This document shows positions 40,992-51,178 of a DNA stretch of 64,000 nt, one piece after another. Position 1 is the first letter of the stretch. The number at the start of each line of letters is the position of its first letter. The stretch is from Kriegella sp963975415 (GTDB lineage Bacteria; Bacteroidota; Bacteroidia; Flavobacteriales; Flavobacteriaceae): the NCBI RefSeq assembly GCF_963975415.1, contig NZ_CAXBGN010000001.1:434001-498000 (forward strand). Direction: 5' to 3'. Both the position numbers and the translations under genes were made by a program. Under the pieces are notes generated by a model. The model searched no databases and was not told the origin of the DNA. It saw only the letters and a list, made by a program, of their open reading frames with translations.

Positions 40992-43400
40992 CTACTCGCT
41001 TGTCGCTCGAACCGGTTTCAAGATAAGCAAAGATTTTGAAGTACTTCTTATTTCCTCTTTGTTCAGCATCATCTTTCTGAACTCGCCTTTTACATACATT
41101 TTGGCCTGATTTTTATAATGGGAGCTGAACGGATTTCCCGACTGCCCCGTAGGCAAGATACTGTAACTGTTTTCAATGTCGGAAAAATCAATGACTCGTC
41201 GCGTAGAAGGTCCATAACTCACTTCATACTTCTTTTCCGGTCCATAGGAAAAAGCCATGTTGTTGATAACTTCACGGGTACCGGCCACAGGAAAGGGTCC
41301 AACATTAAAAAAGGAACGCAGCGCTGCAATCTGCCCGATAGGGTGTCCATGCTCCAAGGTATGTACCCTTTTCCAGGCCCATTTCGACATATCTTCCCCA
41401 AAATCTTGTGAGAGGGAAGCGTATGCCTGTATAAAGGAGGCTTGAACGATTTGCTCCTTTGTTTCGACCTTATCTTTTGTCGAAACATTATCCCACCAAA
41501 TCGAATGTGCTTTTGATGCCATAAGCGCAATCTGTTTTTGCATAAAATGGGTGTCTAGAAGCTGTTGGAACCTTATTTCACCCAATTCATCCTCAAACGT
41601 ATTCTTTAAAAAATAATACATCCACCTATGGTAAAGTGTGGCCTCGGAGCTTTCCAGAACATAGGCTCCCGACCAAGCATTAATGCTATCCAGTGCATCG
41701 ATTTGCTTACGCGAAAGTTTCTTTACTTCCATCAGACGCGCCAAATCGTTGATTATCTCGGTATTTACCACGGAAGTTACATCGGTAATCATATCGCGTA
41801 CCGAAGCCATGTCCCAATCATTTTTTGGCTCCAAAAGCTGCACCATACGTCTCGCCCTGTTTTCAGGCAGATAATATCCGGGATATGACCTTCCGTCAAT
41901 TGAATCAGGTTCGTTATTCGCTGAATACACGTAGTTCCAAGGAGGATTAATGGCATGCGGATTCTTTGAAAAATCAAGATATTTTTTATTTAAGGGAAGT
42001 CCTGAATTCTTCTCAAAAACCAACTTCGTATTTGTACTATCAGGAATTTCGTAAAGTTTGGCCGTAGCCCACCAGGCTACATTGCCCTGTGCATCGCCAT
42101 ACATGATATTAAGACCCGGAGCGTGTATGTTGGGCAATGCATTTTGAAATTGGGTCATATTTCGGGCATGGGACATGCCATACAACCCTTTCATAAGTCT
42201 ATTCTCATTTTCAGTATACACCCATCGCATAGCCATAGGCCGCTCAATGGCTATTTGATCGATTAAACCGTTCATTATCGGGCCATGGACCGTTTTTCTA
42301 TAGGAGAATTGAACATCTTCGGCATCTTTGACTTTAATCGATTTAACGACCGTTTGGTAATTCTCCCATCCATTCCCCGTTCGGTATTGGGTCGTATCGG
42401 AGGGGTTTGTTTCCTCAAAATAAAAATCGACATCGTCATTCTTGAACATCGTCAGGCCATACGCCAATTTACGATTATGCGCCAAGATCGGAAAAGGCAC
42501 ACCTGCCAAATGATAGCCATACTTCTCATAGGTCGGTGTACTTACATGGGCTTCGTACCAGACCGTTGGCTGTGAGAAGCTGATATGTGGGTCATTGGCG
42601 AACAAAACCTTCTTGTTCTTCGTTTTTTCAGGGCTTAATACCCAACCATTGCTACCTGTAAAGAGCGGAATAGCCAATTTTTCAAGAGACTCCATCACGT
42701 CAGATGTTAGGTCTGTCGCAGTTACCGTTGCTTCTTTGGGTTCGTAATTGGGAATCCGTAAAGCATTTTTCCCAAGGCCTGCCTCCAGATCATTAAGATA
42801 ATCGGCACCAAGCGTATTCTTTATATTCGTGAGCAAGGGATCGGTCTTGTGTGCGGTATCAAAACTAAAAGCCATATAACCGATTATGTTATAGACATCT
42901 TTTAATTCAAAAGGGCGCTTTTCAACTCCGGTCAGATAAAACTCTACCGGGGTCGGACCTTCTTCCATAAAGCGATTGACCCCGTCTAAATACGCCTGGG
43001 TCAACTGTATTTCTTTATCATATAAGTTTACCATGGAAACGGTTCGCTCTGAAGCCTCATCAATTCCTAACGCCAAGAAAAATTTGTCGGTATTTACTAA
43101 ATCTTGACCAAAGACCTCTGACAATCCTCCACCTGCAATGCGACGCAAAAGTTCCATCTGCCATAAACGATCTTGGGCATGTACAAAACCCAAGGCCCGA
43201 AAAGCATCTTCTTCGTTGGCGCCATAGATATGCGGAATTCCATAGGAATCATAGTATACATTTACTTCTTCGGTAAGATTCGGAAGTTCTTCTTCCCCAT
43301 CATAATCAGGACTTAGCCAATAGGCCATTATCCCAATGGAAATTAGACACAGCACTGCAAATAGCAGTATTAAGCACCCGATTTTTTTTATTTTTTTCAC
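40992..43400 (-). CDS. Penicillin acylase family (Ntn-hydrolase, S45) exported enzyme
   Basis: The 802-residue protein has an N-terminal membrane helix or signal (GCLILLFAVLCLISIGIMAY), the alpha-chain start VYYDSYGIPHIYGANEEDAF, and the autocleavage site GSNGW with nucleophile Ser250, which splits the precursor into alpha and beta chains. The beta chain shows FANDPHISFSQPTVWYEAH, typical for the family. Members hydrolyse side chains of beta-lactams, acyl-homoserine lactones or other N-acyl amides; the substrate cannot be predicted here. It lies 82 bp upstream of comM in the same direction. Confidence 0.93.
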   Translation of the reverse strand: MKKIKKIGCLILLFAVLCLISIGIMAYWLSPDYDGEEELPNLTEEVNVYYDSYGIPHIYGANEEDAFRALGFVHAQDRLWQMELLRRIAGGGLSEVFGQDLVNTDKFFLALGIDEASERTVSMVNLYDKEIQLTQAYLDGVNRFMEEGPTPVEFYLTGVEKRPFELKDVYNIIGYMAFSFDTAHKTDPLLTNIKNTLGADYLNDLEAGLGKNALRIPNYEPKEATVTATDLTSDVMESLEKLAIPLFTGSNGWVLSPEKTKNKKVLFANDPHISFSQPTVWYEAHVSTPTYEKYGYHLAGVPFPILAHNRKLAYGLTMFKNDDVDFYFEETNPSDTTQYRTGNGWENYQTVVKSIKVKDAEDVQFSYRKTVHGPIMNGLIDQIAIERPMAMRWVYTENENRLMKGLYGMSHARNMTQFQNALPNIHAPGLNIMYGDAQGNVAWWATAKLYEIPDSTNTKLVFEKNSGLPLNKKYLDFSKNPHAINPPWNYVYSANNEPDSIDGRSYPGYYLPENRARRMVQLLEPKNDWDMASVRDMITDVTSVVNTEIINDLARLMEVKKLSRKQIDALDSINAWSGAYVLESSEATLYHRWMYYFLKNTFEDELGEIRFQQLLDTHFMQKQIALMASKAHSIWWDNVSTKDKVETKEQIVQASFIQAYASLSQDFGEDMSKWAWKRVHTLEHGHPIGQIAALRSFFNVGPFPVAGTREVINNMAFSYGPEKKYEVSYGPSTRRVIDFSDIENSYSILPTGQSGNPFSSHYKNQAKMYVKGEFRKMMLNKEEIRSTSKSLLILKPVRATSE

Positions 43401-43590
43401 AAAACAAATATGATTTAAAATTTCACTCTTTGCAAGAGGGGAGTTACCAAACTTACAGATTATTTACGCTCAATTCAGTAAAATAAATCCATACACCATG
43501 TAGGTTTACGTTTTAAGTATTAATAGTCTTTATCGTACACATTTTTAACATTTTTTTGTATTTTCAACTCAAGAACCTAAAAACACTATT

Positions 43591-44832
43591 ATGAAAAAAA
43601 AATTACTCCGATTTTGCCTATTCGGCTCGTTAACAGGCATTCTACTTGCCTCGTGTTCTAAGGAAAACGATGAAGCCGACCTCGAAATTTTGACCACTGT
43701 CAACGCAAAGACTAGTTTAACACAACCAGGTGAGTATCCTGTTCCCTTATTAGCCGTTGATCTACCGGATGGCTTCAGAACCAATGATATTCCGTTCGAT
43801 ATCGCCAAGGCCGTTGAACCCAGCGCCTGTTCCCCTACTCCCTTTGATGATGTTATCAATGCCTCGATAGCAAGCAATTTAGATGGTTTGGGTCTTGAAT
43901 GGTATAGCCTCTATGCCGAGATGAACTTTGTATACACCCTGACCGATAACAGTCATCAGTACTTCGGGGAAAAGGGTCAATATACCTTTTATGTATACTA
44001 CTTAAAATGGAAACTCGAACGATTTTGGAAAATGCGCCGTGAGGTATCCGTACGCGGACAACATAATGCCACCCTGAACAATTTTGATAAAATTGTGGAA
44101 ATTTTGACCTTTTGGTATGGTCTTAACGAGGCAGAAGCAGCTGATTATGCCGACTTCTTTATCAATTATGTAAATATCGAAAGTACGTTCTTAGTAGAGA
44201 CGCCACTTTTGTCGTTCGATGCTTTTGCCATAGCATTGGAGGGCGATTTTGACCAGGGCGATATTATTGTCTTGGGTGATGGTATAATAGAACTGATGGC
44301 TAAAACGGGTATTGACAAAAGGGTTATTTTGAGTGGCATACTATCCCATGAATGGGCGCACCAAATTCAATTCAACAATTTTGAAACATGGTATCCCAAT
44401 GGGGCTGCAGATAATGTACCCGAAGCTACGCGCACAACAGAATTGGAAGCCGATTTTTTTACGGGTTACTACCTTACCCACCAAAGGGGAGGTACACACA
44501 ACTGGAAAAGAGCCGAACAATTTCTTGACCTGTTCTACAATATAGGAGATTGTTCTTTTGACAATGATGGACACCATGGTACCCCCAACCAACGTATGGA
44601 AGCTGCCAAACAAGGGTACGAATTAGGTCAGAAGGGGTTTTACAACTGTAGCAAAACATGTAAAGGCTTCGCCTATGGCAAAATACATCGACATTACTTT
44701 TCTCGTGGCCATGCCCTAGACGAGCATGAGGTTCATACTGCCTTTCTTGACAAACTGGATGAAATCATAAATGGCCCATGGTCGTCAGAAGTTGAAGAGG
44801 ATGATGACGAAGAAGAAGAGTATTATTATTAA
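43591..44832 (+). CDS. Lipoprotein zinc metallopeptidase (HEWAH) with acidic tail
   Basis: The 413-residue protein has a lipoprotein signal with lipobox LASC (Cys22). The zinc site is HEWAH at 253-257 with the likely third ligand in ELEAD at 284-288, the layout of neutral zinc metallopeptidases of the YpfJ kind. Before it, GDIIVLGDGIIELM (about 223-236) and after it TGYYLTHQRGG fit that fold. The C-terminus is a run of acidic residues and Tyr (VEEDDDEEEEYYY). It stands alone, with a strong terminator 46 bp downstream. The substrate is unknown; location is the periplasm or outer membrane. Confidence 0.87.
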   Translation: MKKKLLRFCLFGSLTGILLASCSKENDEADLEILTTVNAKTSLTQPGEYPVPLLAVDLPDGFRTNDIPFDIAKAVEPSACSPTPFDDVINASIASNLDGLGLEWYSLYAEMNFVYTLTDNSHQYFGEKGQYTFYVYYLKWKLERFWKMRREVSVRGQHNATLNNFDKIVEILTFWYGLNEAEAADYADFFINYVNIESTFLVETPLLSFDAFAIALEGDFDQGDIIVLGDGIIELMAKTGIDKRVILSGILSHEWAHQIQFNNFETWYPNGAADNVPEATRTTELEADFFTGYYLTHQRGGTHNWKRAEQFLDLFYNIGDCSFDNDGHHGTPNQRMEAAKQGYELGQKGFYNCSKTCKGFAYGKIHRHYFSRGHALDEHEVHTAFLDKLDEIINGPWSSEVEEDDDEEEEYYY

Positions 44833-44877
44833 AATTACAGGTACAGTTCAGAGGTAAACAGATCAAACGGTTATACT

Positions 44878-44912
44878 ACTTCATCCCGGTAATTCGGGAT
44901 GAAGTTTTTTTT
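44878..44912 (+). terminator. Rho-independent terminator after the zinc protease gene
   Basis: ACTTCATCCCG and CGGGATGAAGT form a perfect 11-bp stem around GTAATT and are followed by seven further T residues on the plus strand. It terminates the gene that ends at 44832. Confidence 0.93.
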
Positions 44913-44983
44913 AGCAAAACGACAATAGATGTTTAATTTTCAAGGATATAACACAAGAACAGCACATTTTGATGATTCCCGAC

Positions 44984-46846
44984 CTATTCTTCCAAAGTTG
45001 TAAATTCAATAGTTGATGAGTTATAAACGCGATGTGTTTGTTTCTGAAAATCTTCAGGTTTGGCGTAAAATATATTGGGTACAAATGTCTGCGGATTGAT
45101 ATCAATAAACGGGAACCATGTACTTTGTACCTGTATTTGAATTTTATGTCCTTTTTTAAAGGTATGAAAAACGTCTTGCAGCTTAATATCAAGGGGGGTC
45201 TCTTTGTTCGGCACAAAGGCTTCGGGAATGGAAAAATCATTCCTGTACCGACCCCGCAGCACTTCACTGCGTACCATTTGGTGGTAATTCCCCATTTTTA
45301 AATAGTCTTGCGTCTCTTCATAATCAGGATGGTCGGGTGGGTACACGTCAATCAATTTGACCACCCAATCGGCATCGGTTCCTGTTGTTGAAACTCTGAG
45401 TTTCGCCAAGATGTCACCTACAAAAGTCATGGCACTTTCTAAGGGTTCTGTCTCAAAAACCAAGACATCTGGCCTTCGGGCCGCAAAACGTTGGTCATCG
45501 GTCATATATTTTCTGGGCGTAAAAACCATTTTAATGTCCTCAGAATAGGGAACCGGTTTTTTGGGGTCGCTTACAAATTCTTGAAACGAATACTCCCTTG
45601 TTGCTATGGCCGACAACCGCTGATTTCGTTGTAAGGAATATGCGTGTTTTCTAATTTCCTTTGGTGGCCATGTACCAAAGGTTTTCCATTGCTTTACACC
45701 CGTATCGAACATATAGGCTTCCGGTAAATCGAAATTTTTATCGTCTTCTTCCTTTAGAAAATGGTTAAAGAATTTTGTTTCAATTTCCTCTTGATAAAAT
45801 TTCGAGATGTCATCTCCAAAATAGACATTTCCCACAGCCTGACGTTTGTCAGAACGTGACCAATCCCCATGACTCCATGGTCCCATGACCAAGGTGTTGT
45901 AATTTTTACTATTTTCCTCAATATTCCCATAGGTTTCCAACGGACCGTATAAATCCTCTGCATCGAACCAACCCCCCACAACCATTACGGCGGGTTTGAT
46001 ATCCTTCAAATGCTGAACGATGCCTCGTTCTTTCCAAAAGTTATCGTAATCGGGATGTTCCTTCAATTGATTCCAAAAAATATTGTCTTCCTTATAATAT
46101 TTATCCAGATTCGATAGCGGACCTACATCTAAAAAAAATTGGTATTGGTCTTCTGTGCCCAAATCCGGGAACTTGTACCAAGCTTCCTTTGTAGGCCGAT
46201 CTTTCATATAGCCAAAAACAGCCGTCGCCCTCCAATAACTGAGCAAATAGGCTCCATTGTGGTGAAAATCGTCAAAATAGAAGTCACCGATCGGGGCTTG
46301 TGGTGATACTGCTTTTAGGGCCGGATGACCACTCAACAGCGAATAGGTAGCATAAAAACCAGGATACGAAATACCCCATGTCCCAACATTTCCGTTATGG
46401 TTGTCCACATTAGCCAACAGCCAATCAATCGTATCATAGGTATCAGATGCTTCATCGACCTTCTTCCCTTTTTTGTTCGGTTTGTAGGGTCGAACATTAT
46501 CATAGATTCCTTCACTGTTCCATCTGCCGCGAACATCTTGATACACGACAATATTCCCTTCTTTCATCATGGTTGTGTTCGGACCAATGACCGAAGTAAA
46601 CGCATCAGCACCATACGGTCGACAACTATACGGGGTACGATACAACAGTATTGGATATTTTTTCGAGCTGTCTTTAGGGGAATATATCGTTGTGTGCAAT
46701 TTGATTCCATCGCGCATGGCAATAGTCACTTCTTGCTTGGTATAATAATCTTTCGGATTGTAATCAACTGCTTTTTCAGATGGTGTTCGGGCGCACGAAA
46801 TCGATGAAATCGTCAAGAATAAGATTAAAATATATTTCATCTGCAT
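44984..46846 (-). CDS. CocE/NonD family alpha/beta hydrolase lipoprotein (X-Pro peptidase S15 type)
   Basis: The 620-residue protein has a lipoprotein-like signal ending SSISC (Cys18). The N-terminal hydrolase domain shows MRDGIKLHTTIYSPKD, the oxyanion region RTPYSCRPYG, the nucleophile GISYPG with Ser160, and the late Asp and His around GGWFDAEDLYGP and GPWSHGDWSR. The C-terminal jelly roll (DADWVVKLIDVYPPDHPDYE) is typical of the family, which includes cocaine esterase, glutaryl acylases and Xaa-Pro dipeptidyl peptidases. The natural substrate cannot be read from the sequence. Confidence 0.93.
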   Translation of the reverse strand: MQMKYILILFLTISSISCARTPSEKAVDYNPKDYYTKQEVTIAMRDGIKLHTTIYSPKDSSKKYPILLYRTPYSCRPYGADAFTSVIGPNTTMMKEGNIVVYQDVRGRWNSEGIYDNVRPYKPNKKGKKVDEASDTYDTIDWLLANVDNHNGNVGTWGISYPGFYATYSLLSGHPALKAVSPQAPIGDFYFDDFHHNGAYLLSYWRATAVFGYMKDRPTKEAWYKFPDLGTEDQYQFFLDVGPLSNLDKYYKEDNIFWNQLKEHPDYDNFWKERGIVQHLKDIKPAVMVVGGWFDAEDLYGPLETYGNIEENSKNYNTLVMGPWSHGDWSRSDKRQAVGNVYFGDDISKFYQEEIETKFFNHFLKEEDDKNFDLPEAYMFDTGVKQWKTFGTWPPKEIRKHAYSLQRNQRLSAIATREYSFQEFVSDPKKPVPYSEDIKMVFTPRKYMTDDQRFAARRPDVLVFETEPLESAMTFVGDILAKLRVSTTGTDADWVVKLIDVYPPDHPDYEETQDYLKMGNYHQMVRSEVLRGRYRNDFSIPEAFVPNKETPLDIKLQDVFHTFKKGHKIQIQVQSTWFPFIDINPQTFVPNIFYAKPEDFQKQTHRVYNSSTIEFTTLEE

Positions 46847-46935
46847 GTAATTAAATTTTCAAAACTTGATGTTAGTTCACTTTACATACCAACTGGTATC
46901 AACTAATGCCGGGCAGTCATTGTTTCGTATGGCAC

Positions 46936-48915
46936 CTACTTCATAGAAAGCTCCCTATACTTCGCAAGACCCCTTTTTAACCATTCGCGGTAGGTATCGC
47001 TATCGGTACGCTGTATCGAAGTATTAAGCACTTCAAGATTTGGCGATAATAGCACGTAAAAAGGCTGCGAGGCCGAATTAAAATTCAATGTCTGAAAAGT
47101 ACCCCACTTTTCCCCCACAGTTTCAATGGTTTTTACGCGACCCGAATCGAACTTGAAATCAAATTGCTCCTCTTTTGGCAATTCTTTACGGTCATCGATA
47201 TATAACGAAATCAACACATAATCTTCTTTCAGAATCGGATAAATATCAGGCTCGCTCCAAACATTCTCCTCCATTTTACGGCAGTTTACACAAGCCCATC
47301 CGGTAAAGTCGAGCAGTACGGGTTTATTTACTGTCTTCGCATAGGCAATACCCTCATCAAAGTCTTTAAAGCAATCGATACCTAAGGGGCAGTCGCTTTC
47401 CGTTTCTTGAATACTATAAAAATCAGGCGGAGGGAATCCGCTTAATAATTTCAGATTGGAAATATGCAATAGGCCAAGAATCAAATATAAAGAGAATGCC
47501 GCACTGACTACTCCTACCCCTTTTCGAGTCATTGATAATTGCTGCTTCGGACCATCATGCGGAAAACGAAATACCCCGAAAAGGTATAATGTCAATAGTA
47601 TAAATAGCAAAATCCATAAACCGAGAAAAACCTCGCGTTTTAAAAGTCCCCAATGTGCTACCAAATCGGCATTTGAAAGGAATTTTAGCGCCAATGCCAA
47701 CTCTAAAAAGCCTAAAACAACTTTAACGGTAGTCATCCATCCGCCGGATTTCGGCAATGAATTCAGCCAAGCCGGAAAAAGCGCGAAAAGGGCGAATGGT
47801 AATGCCAAAGCTACACCAAAACCGGTCATACCAGCTGTAAGATTAACCGCCACATCACCTTCCTCAAGTACCGTACTCCCCAACAATCCGCCTAAAATAG
47901 GACCCGTACACGAAAAAGAAACAATGGCCAAAGTGACCGCCATAAAAAAGATCCCAAAGCCACCCCCGACTTTGCTTGATGCCGCATCCATCTTATTGGC
48001 CCAAGAACTGGGCAATGTCAATTCATAATACCCAAAAAAGGAAAAAGCAAAAAACACAAAAACAATAAAAAAGATGATATTAAGCCAGACATTGGTCGCA
48101 ATGGTATTTAAAATTTGTGAATCAACCGAATCAAAGATGTGAAAAGGCAAACTCAGCACAAAGTATATTAAAACAATGAAAAAGCCGTACAGAATGGCAT
48201 TTGCTACTCCTTTCGACTTTTTTTGCGAATGCTTCGTAAAAAAAGAAACGGTTAGCGGAATCATAGGAAAAACACATGGTGTAAGCAAGGCAATCAATCC
48301 CCCTAAAAAACCTAGTCCGAAAATACCCCATAATCCAGATTTGGCTTCCAGCGCCTGCCCAACGGAATCGGCCAAAAGTGTTTTGTTCTTTAAATCTAGC
48401 TTTAAGGCTCTGCCCATCGCCAAACTGCGCTCGTCGACCTCTTTTTCAGATTTTATAACGCTACCGCCATCCAAAGAAAAACTAAAATCTTTCTCCACTG
48501 GAATACAGACTTCTTTACAAACCTGATACCAAAGGTTTACATCAATTTGGCGGATATTGGAATCGAGCAAGCGTATCTTTTGGGTAAAGACCACTTCATC
48601 TTTAAAAAAAGTTTCATCAACATCAAAAACTTCAACATATTCGGTTATAGTCTCACTCTCTTCTGTTTTTCCTATAAGTTCATAATCGGTACCTGCCTTA
48701 TCATAAGTAAATTCACTGGGCATCGACCCGCCTTCCGCGGTAAATTGAGAATACACATGCCAACCCTCAAATATGTCACCTTTGATAATCAACTCATATT
48801 CGGTATCTGAAATCTTGTGATATTCATGTGACCATAATACTGGATTATCATCATCTTGTGACAACACTGGTAAAACACTGATAAATAAAACTATAAATAG
48901 TGTTATATACTTCAT
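46936..48915 (-). CDS. dsbD: DsbD-like thiol:disulfide interchange protein
   Basis: The 659-residue protein consists of a signal peptide, an N-terminal periplasmic domain with a Cys pair (YQVCKEVCIPVEKDF), an eight-helix membrane part with the paired cysteines LLTPCVFPMIPL and SFSCTGPILGGLLG, and a C-terminal thioredoxin domain with CVNC at about 542-545. It passes electrons from cytosolic thioredoxin to periplasmic thiols, for cytochrome c maturation and disulfide correction. All cysteine pairs are present. Its ATG shares one base with the stop of tilS (TAATG), so the two genes form an operon. Confidence 0.94.
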   Translation of the reverse strand: MKYITLFIVLFISVLPVLSQDDDNPVLWSHEYHKISDTEYELIIKGDIFEGWHVYSQFTAEGGSMPSEFTYDKAGTDYELIGKTEESETITEYVEVFDVDETFFKDEVVFTQKIRLLDSNIRQIDVNLWYQVCKEVCIPVEKDFSFSLDGGSVIKSEKEVDERSLAMGRALKLDLKNKTLLADSVGQALEAKSGLWGIFGLGFLGGLIALLTPCVFPMIPLTVSFFTKHSQKKSKGVANAILYGFFIVLIYFVLSLPFHIFDSVDSQILNTIATNVWLNIIFFIVFVFFAFSFFGYYELTLPSSWANKMDAASSKVGGGFGIFFMAVTLAIVSFSCTGPILGGLLGSTVLEEGDVAVNLTAGMTGFGVALALPFALFALFPAWLNSLPKSGGWMTTVKVVLGFLELALALKFLSNADLVAHWGLLKREVFLGLWILLFILLTLYLFGVFRFPHDGPKQQLSMTRKGVGVVSAAFSLYLILGLLHISNLKLLSGFPPPDFYSIQETESDCPLGIDCFKDFDEGIAYAKTVNKPVLLDFTGWACVNCRKMEENVWSEPDIYPILKEDYVLISLYIDDRKELPKEEQFDFKFDSGRVKTIETVGEKWGTFQTLNFNSASQPFYVLLSPNLEVLNTSIQRTDSDTYREWLKRGLAKYRELSMK

Positions 48916-50219
48916 TAGTTTACTATAATTTTTATAATATTTTTGGTCCGTTCCGTAACCTTAAACCGATTGTCAGGGCGTTTTCCGATAACCCATACAA
49001 TATCATCACCGGAGCAAAGCAACCATTGGTTATGTTTAGCGATCACATCTATTTTTTCATCCTTGAAAAACTTTGCCAATTTCTTTTTGCCTTGCATTCC
49101 CAAAGGGTAAAAATAGTCGCCTTCATTCCATTTTCTTACGGTCAAGGGATACTTTAACGTTTCTTTATCTACATAAAGTATTTTTGGTCCGATTTCACCC
49201 AATGCTTCTACTTCAGTTATGCGCATATCAATCGGATTTATTAAATCTACGTCATTCGCTCCAATGACATAAACCTCCTTTGATATTGGTCTGATTTCCG
49301 TCAACAGCAGGTGATCACGATCTTTAACCAAACGATGGGTTTTAGAAAGTACTTCCTTTCCGCTCATTGCGGTCATAAGATTGGAAATGTCATCCCAAGC
49401 ATTAAATCCAAATTCTGAAAATAGAGCATGTAAATATGCTTTTCTTGGCTTTAATGGAAGTAACCTTTCCAGGGCTACCCGAATAATTCCGTTGTGATTA
49501 TCGAATAATTCATTTTTCAATCGAGCGGCATAATCTTCCAAGAGATTAGCGGTATCTGATAAATGTGTTCGGGTAAGTTCGAAGTTATTTAAAAAATTAG
49601 GGTGTAACTCTTTGAGCCTCGGTACAATTTCGTGCCGTATTTTATTTCGCAGGTATTTGGTATCGGCATTGCTGCTATCTTCCCTCCAAGATAAATTTCG
49701 ATTGCGGGCATAGGCCAAAATTTCTTCCCGGGAAAAAGGCAACAAAGGTCGAGAAATACTATCCGTTTTCGAAGGTATTCCCGTCAGCCCCGCAATACCT
49801 GTTCCTCTTGACAGGTTGATAATAAAAGTTTCTAGATTATCATCGGCATGATGGGCCGTCACTAAGGTATTTATCGCCTTTTCTTCCATCAATTCGGCAA
49901 ACCAGCGATACCTGAGGTCACGGGCCGCTATTTGAAGTGAAACTTTATTTTTGTTTATGTAACCAATTGTATCAAAATGAGTTACCAAAATTTTTTTACC
50001 AACACTTTTACCAACCTCCTTAACTAAAGCCTCGTCACCATCACTAGCCGCCCCACGCAGTCTAAAGTTGCAATGTGCAATAACAAAGTCAAGATTGCAT
50101 TGACGACATAAATCGACCAAGACCATGCTATCGACACCACCGCTACAGGCCAGTAGGAACTTATTCCCAAAAAGGTTGGTGAAATTGGTTTCGATATGTT
50201 TTTTAAAATCCGTTAACAT
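48915..50219 (-). CDS. tilS: tRNA(Ile)-lysidine synthetase
   Basis: The 434-residue protein has the PP-loop SGGVDS at 26-31, followed by FVIAHCNFRLRG and the family motif TAHHADDNLETFIINLSRG, and the C-terminal TilS domain (TVRKWNEGDYFYPLGMQGKK). It converts C34 of tRNA-Ile(CAU) to lysidine so that AUA is read as Ile; it is essential in most bacteria. The length and all motifs are normal. The stop codon overlaps the dsbD start by one base. Confidence 0.97.
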   Translation of the reverse strand: MLTDFKKHIETNFTNLFGNKFLLACSGGVDSMVLVDLCRQCNLDFVIAHCNFRLRGAASDGDEALVKEVGKSVGKKILVTHFDTIGYINKNKVSLQIAARDLRYRWFAELMEEKAINTLVTAHHADDNLETFIINLSRGTGIAGLTGIPSKTDSISRPLLPFSREEILAYARNRNLSWREDSSNADTKYLRNKIRHEIVPRLKELHPNFLNNFELTRTHLSDTANLLEDYAARLKNELFDNHNGIIRVALERLLPLKPRKAYLHALFSEFGFNAWDDISNLMTAMSGKEVLSKTHRLVKDRDHLLLTEIRPISKEVYVIGANDVDLINPIDMRITEVEALGEIGPKILYVDKETLKYPLTVRKWNEGDYFYPLGMQGKKKLAKFFKDEKIDVIAKHNQWLLCSGDDIVWVIGKRPDNRFKVTERTKNIIKIIVN

Positions 50220-50283
50220 GTTGCAAAAGTAAGGAAGAAATGCGAGGTTATAGATTTGACTATCAACTCCCCCATTTCAAGGT

Positions 50284-51108
50284 TCACAGTCTCGATTGCA
50301 ACCAATTCTGAACCGTATCAAGCATCTCATCGCGACATTCATCATGATGTAATTCATGGTATCCTCCCTCAAAACACTGCAATTCAGCACTTTTAGAATG
50401 TTGATGAAAATCTTCGGTTCCGCCATAATCAATAATAGGGTCTGCCGTACCATGAAGTAATAAGGTATCAGTCTTCAATTCATCGGCATGGGCTATTGCC
50501 CATTCGCCGGCATCCATAACCGGAAAAGAATACTTCGGACTCACTTTATCATGCACCAAAGGGTCTGCACTATATTCAGCCACTTCCTTTGGTATTCTGG
50601 AAATTCCGTTCGGATCCAATCCCGAAGACATTGTTAGTGAAGGAAAAATATGCAACATTAACCTCCCCAAAGCCATTTTCCACCATGGCGGCTGAAAAGC
50701 TAACCGTAAATAGGGACTGCTCGCCACGATACCTTGAGTAGGCGTCGTGAATCGCAAGGCATAATTCAACACCAAATTACCACCCATACTGTGGCCGTAT
50801 AAAAACAACGGAAGGTTCAGATAGCGTTCTTTAGCTTTTAACACTACTTGGTTTAAAATATCCATCAAAGCGGTATACCCAGGACAATCTCCTCGTTTAC
50901 CACCTGATTTTCCATGACCAATGTTGTCATATTGCACGACAGCCAGTCCTAAATTCAACAACACAGGAACAACATGCTTGGCATAACGGCCCGAATGCTC
51001 ACCAAAACCATGCACTAAGATGACGACTCCACGAAAAGTTTCTAAGGAAGCATAAGTCGTGTATATGGGAACCCCGTAGGCCTGAAAGGTTAATTCTTCA
51101 AGATGCAT
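50284..51108 (-). CDS. Alpha/beta hydrolase (monoacylglycerol-lipase-like lysophospholipase)
   Basis: The 274-residue protein has the oxyanion segment LVHGFGEHSGRYAKHV, the nucleophile elbow GHSMGGN with Ser107, a catalytic Asp around GTADPIIDYGG and the His in GGYHELHHDE. This is the Serine aminopeptidase S33/monoglyceride lipase group. No signal peptide. It is transcribed in the same direction as pabB upstream (70 bp gap), which may be chance. Confidence 0.9.
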   Translation of the reverse strand: MHLEELTFQAYGVPIYTTYASLETFRGVVILVHGFGEHSGRYAKHVVPVLLNLGLAVVQYDNIGHGKSGGKRGDCPGYTALMDILNQVVLKAKERYLNLPLFLYGHSMGGNLVLNYALRFTTPTQGIVASSPYLRLAFQPPWWKMALGRLMLHIFPSLTMSSGLDPNGISRIPKEVAEYSADPLVHDKVSPKYSFPVMDAGEWAIAHADELKTDTLLLHGTADPIIDYGGTEDFHQHSKSAELQCFEGGYHELHHDECRDEMLDTVQNWLQSRL

Positions 51109-51178
51109 ACAGTAAAAATAAACAATATTTGATGCTACGCCACAGAATACCCTTGACCCATTGTTACCGCCCCTTCAT

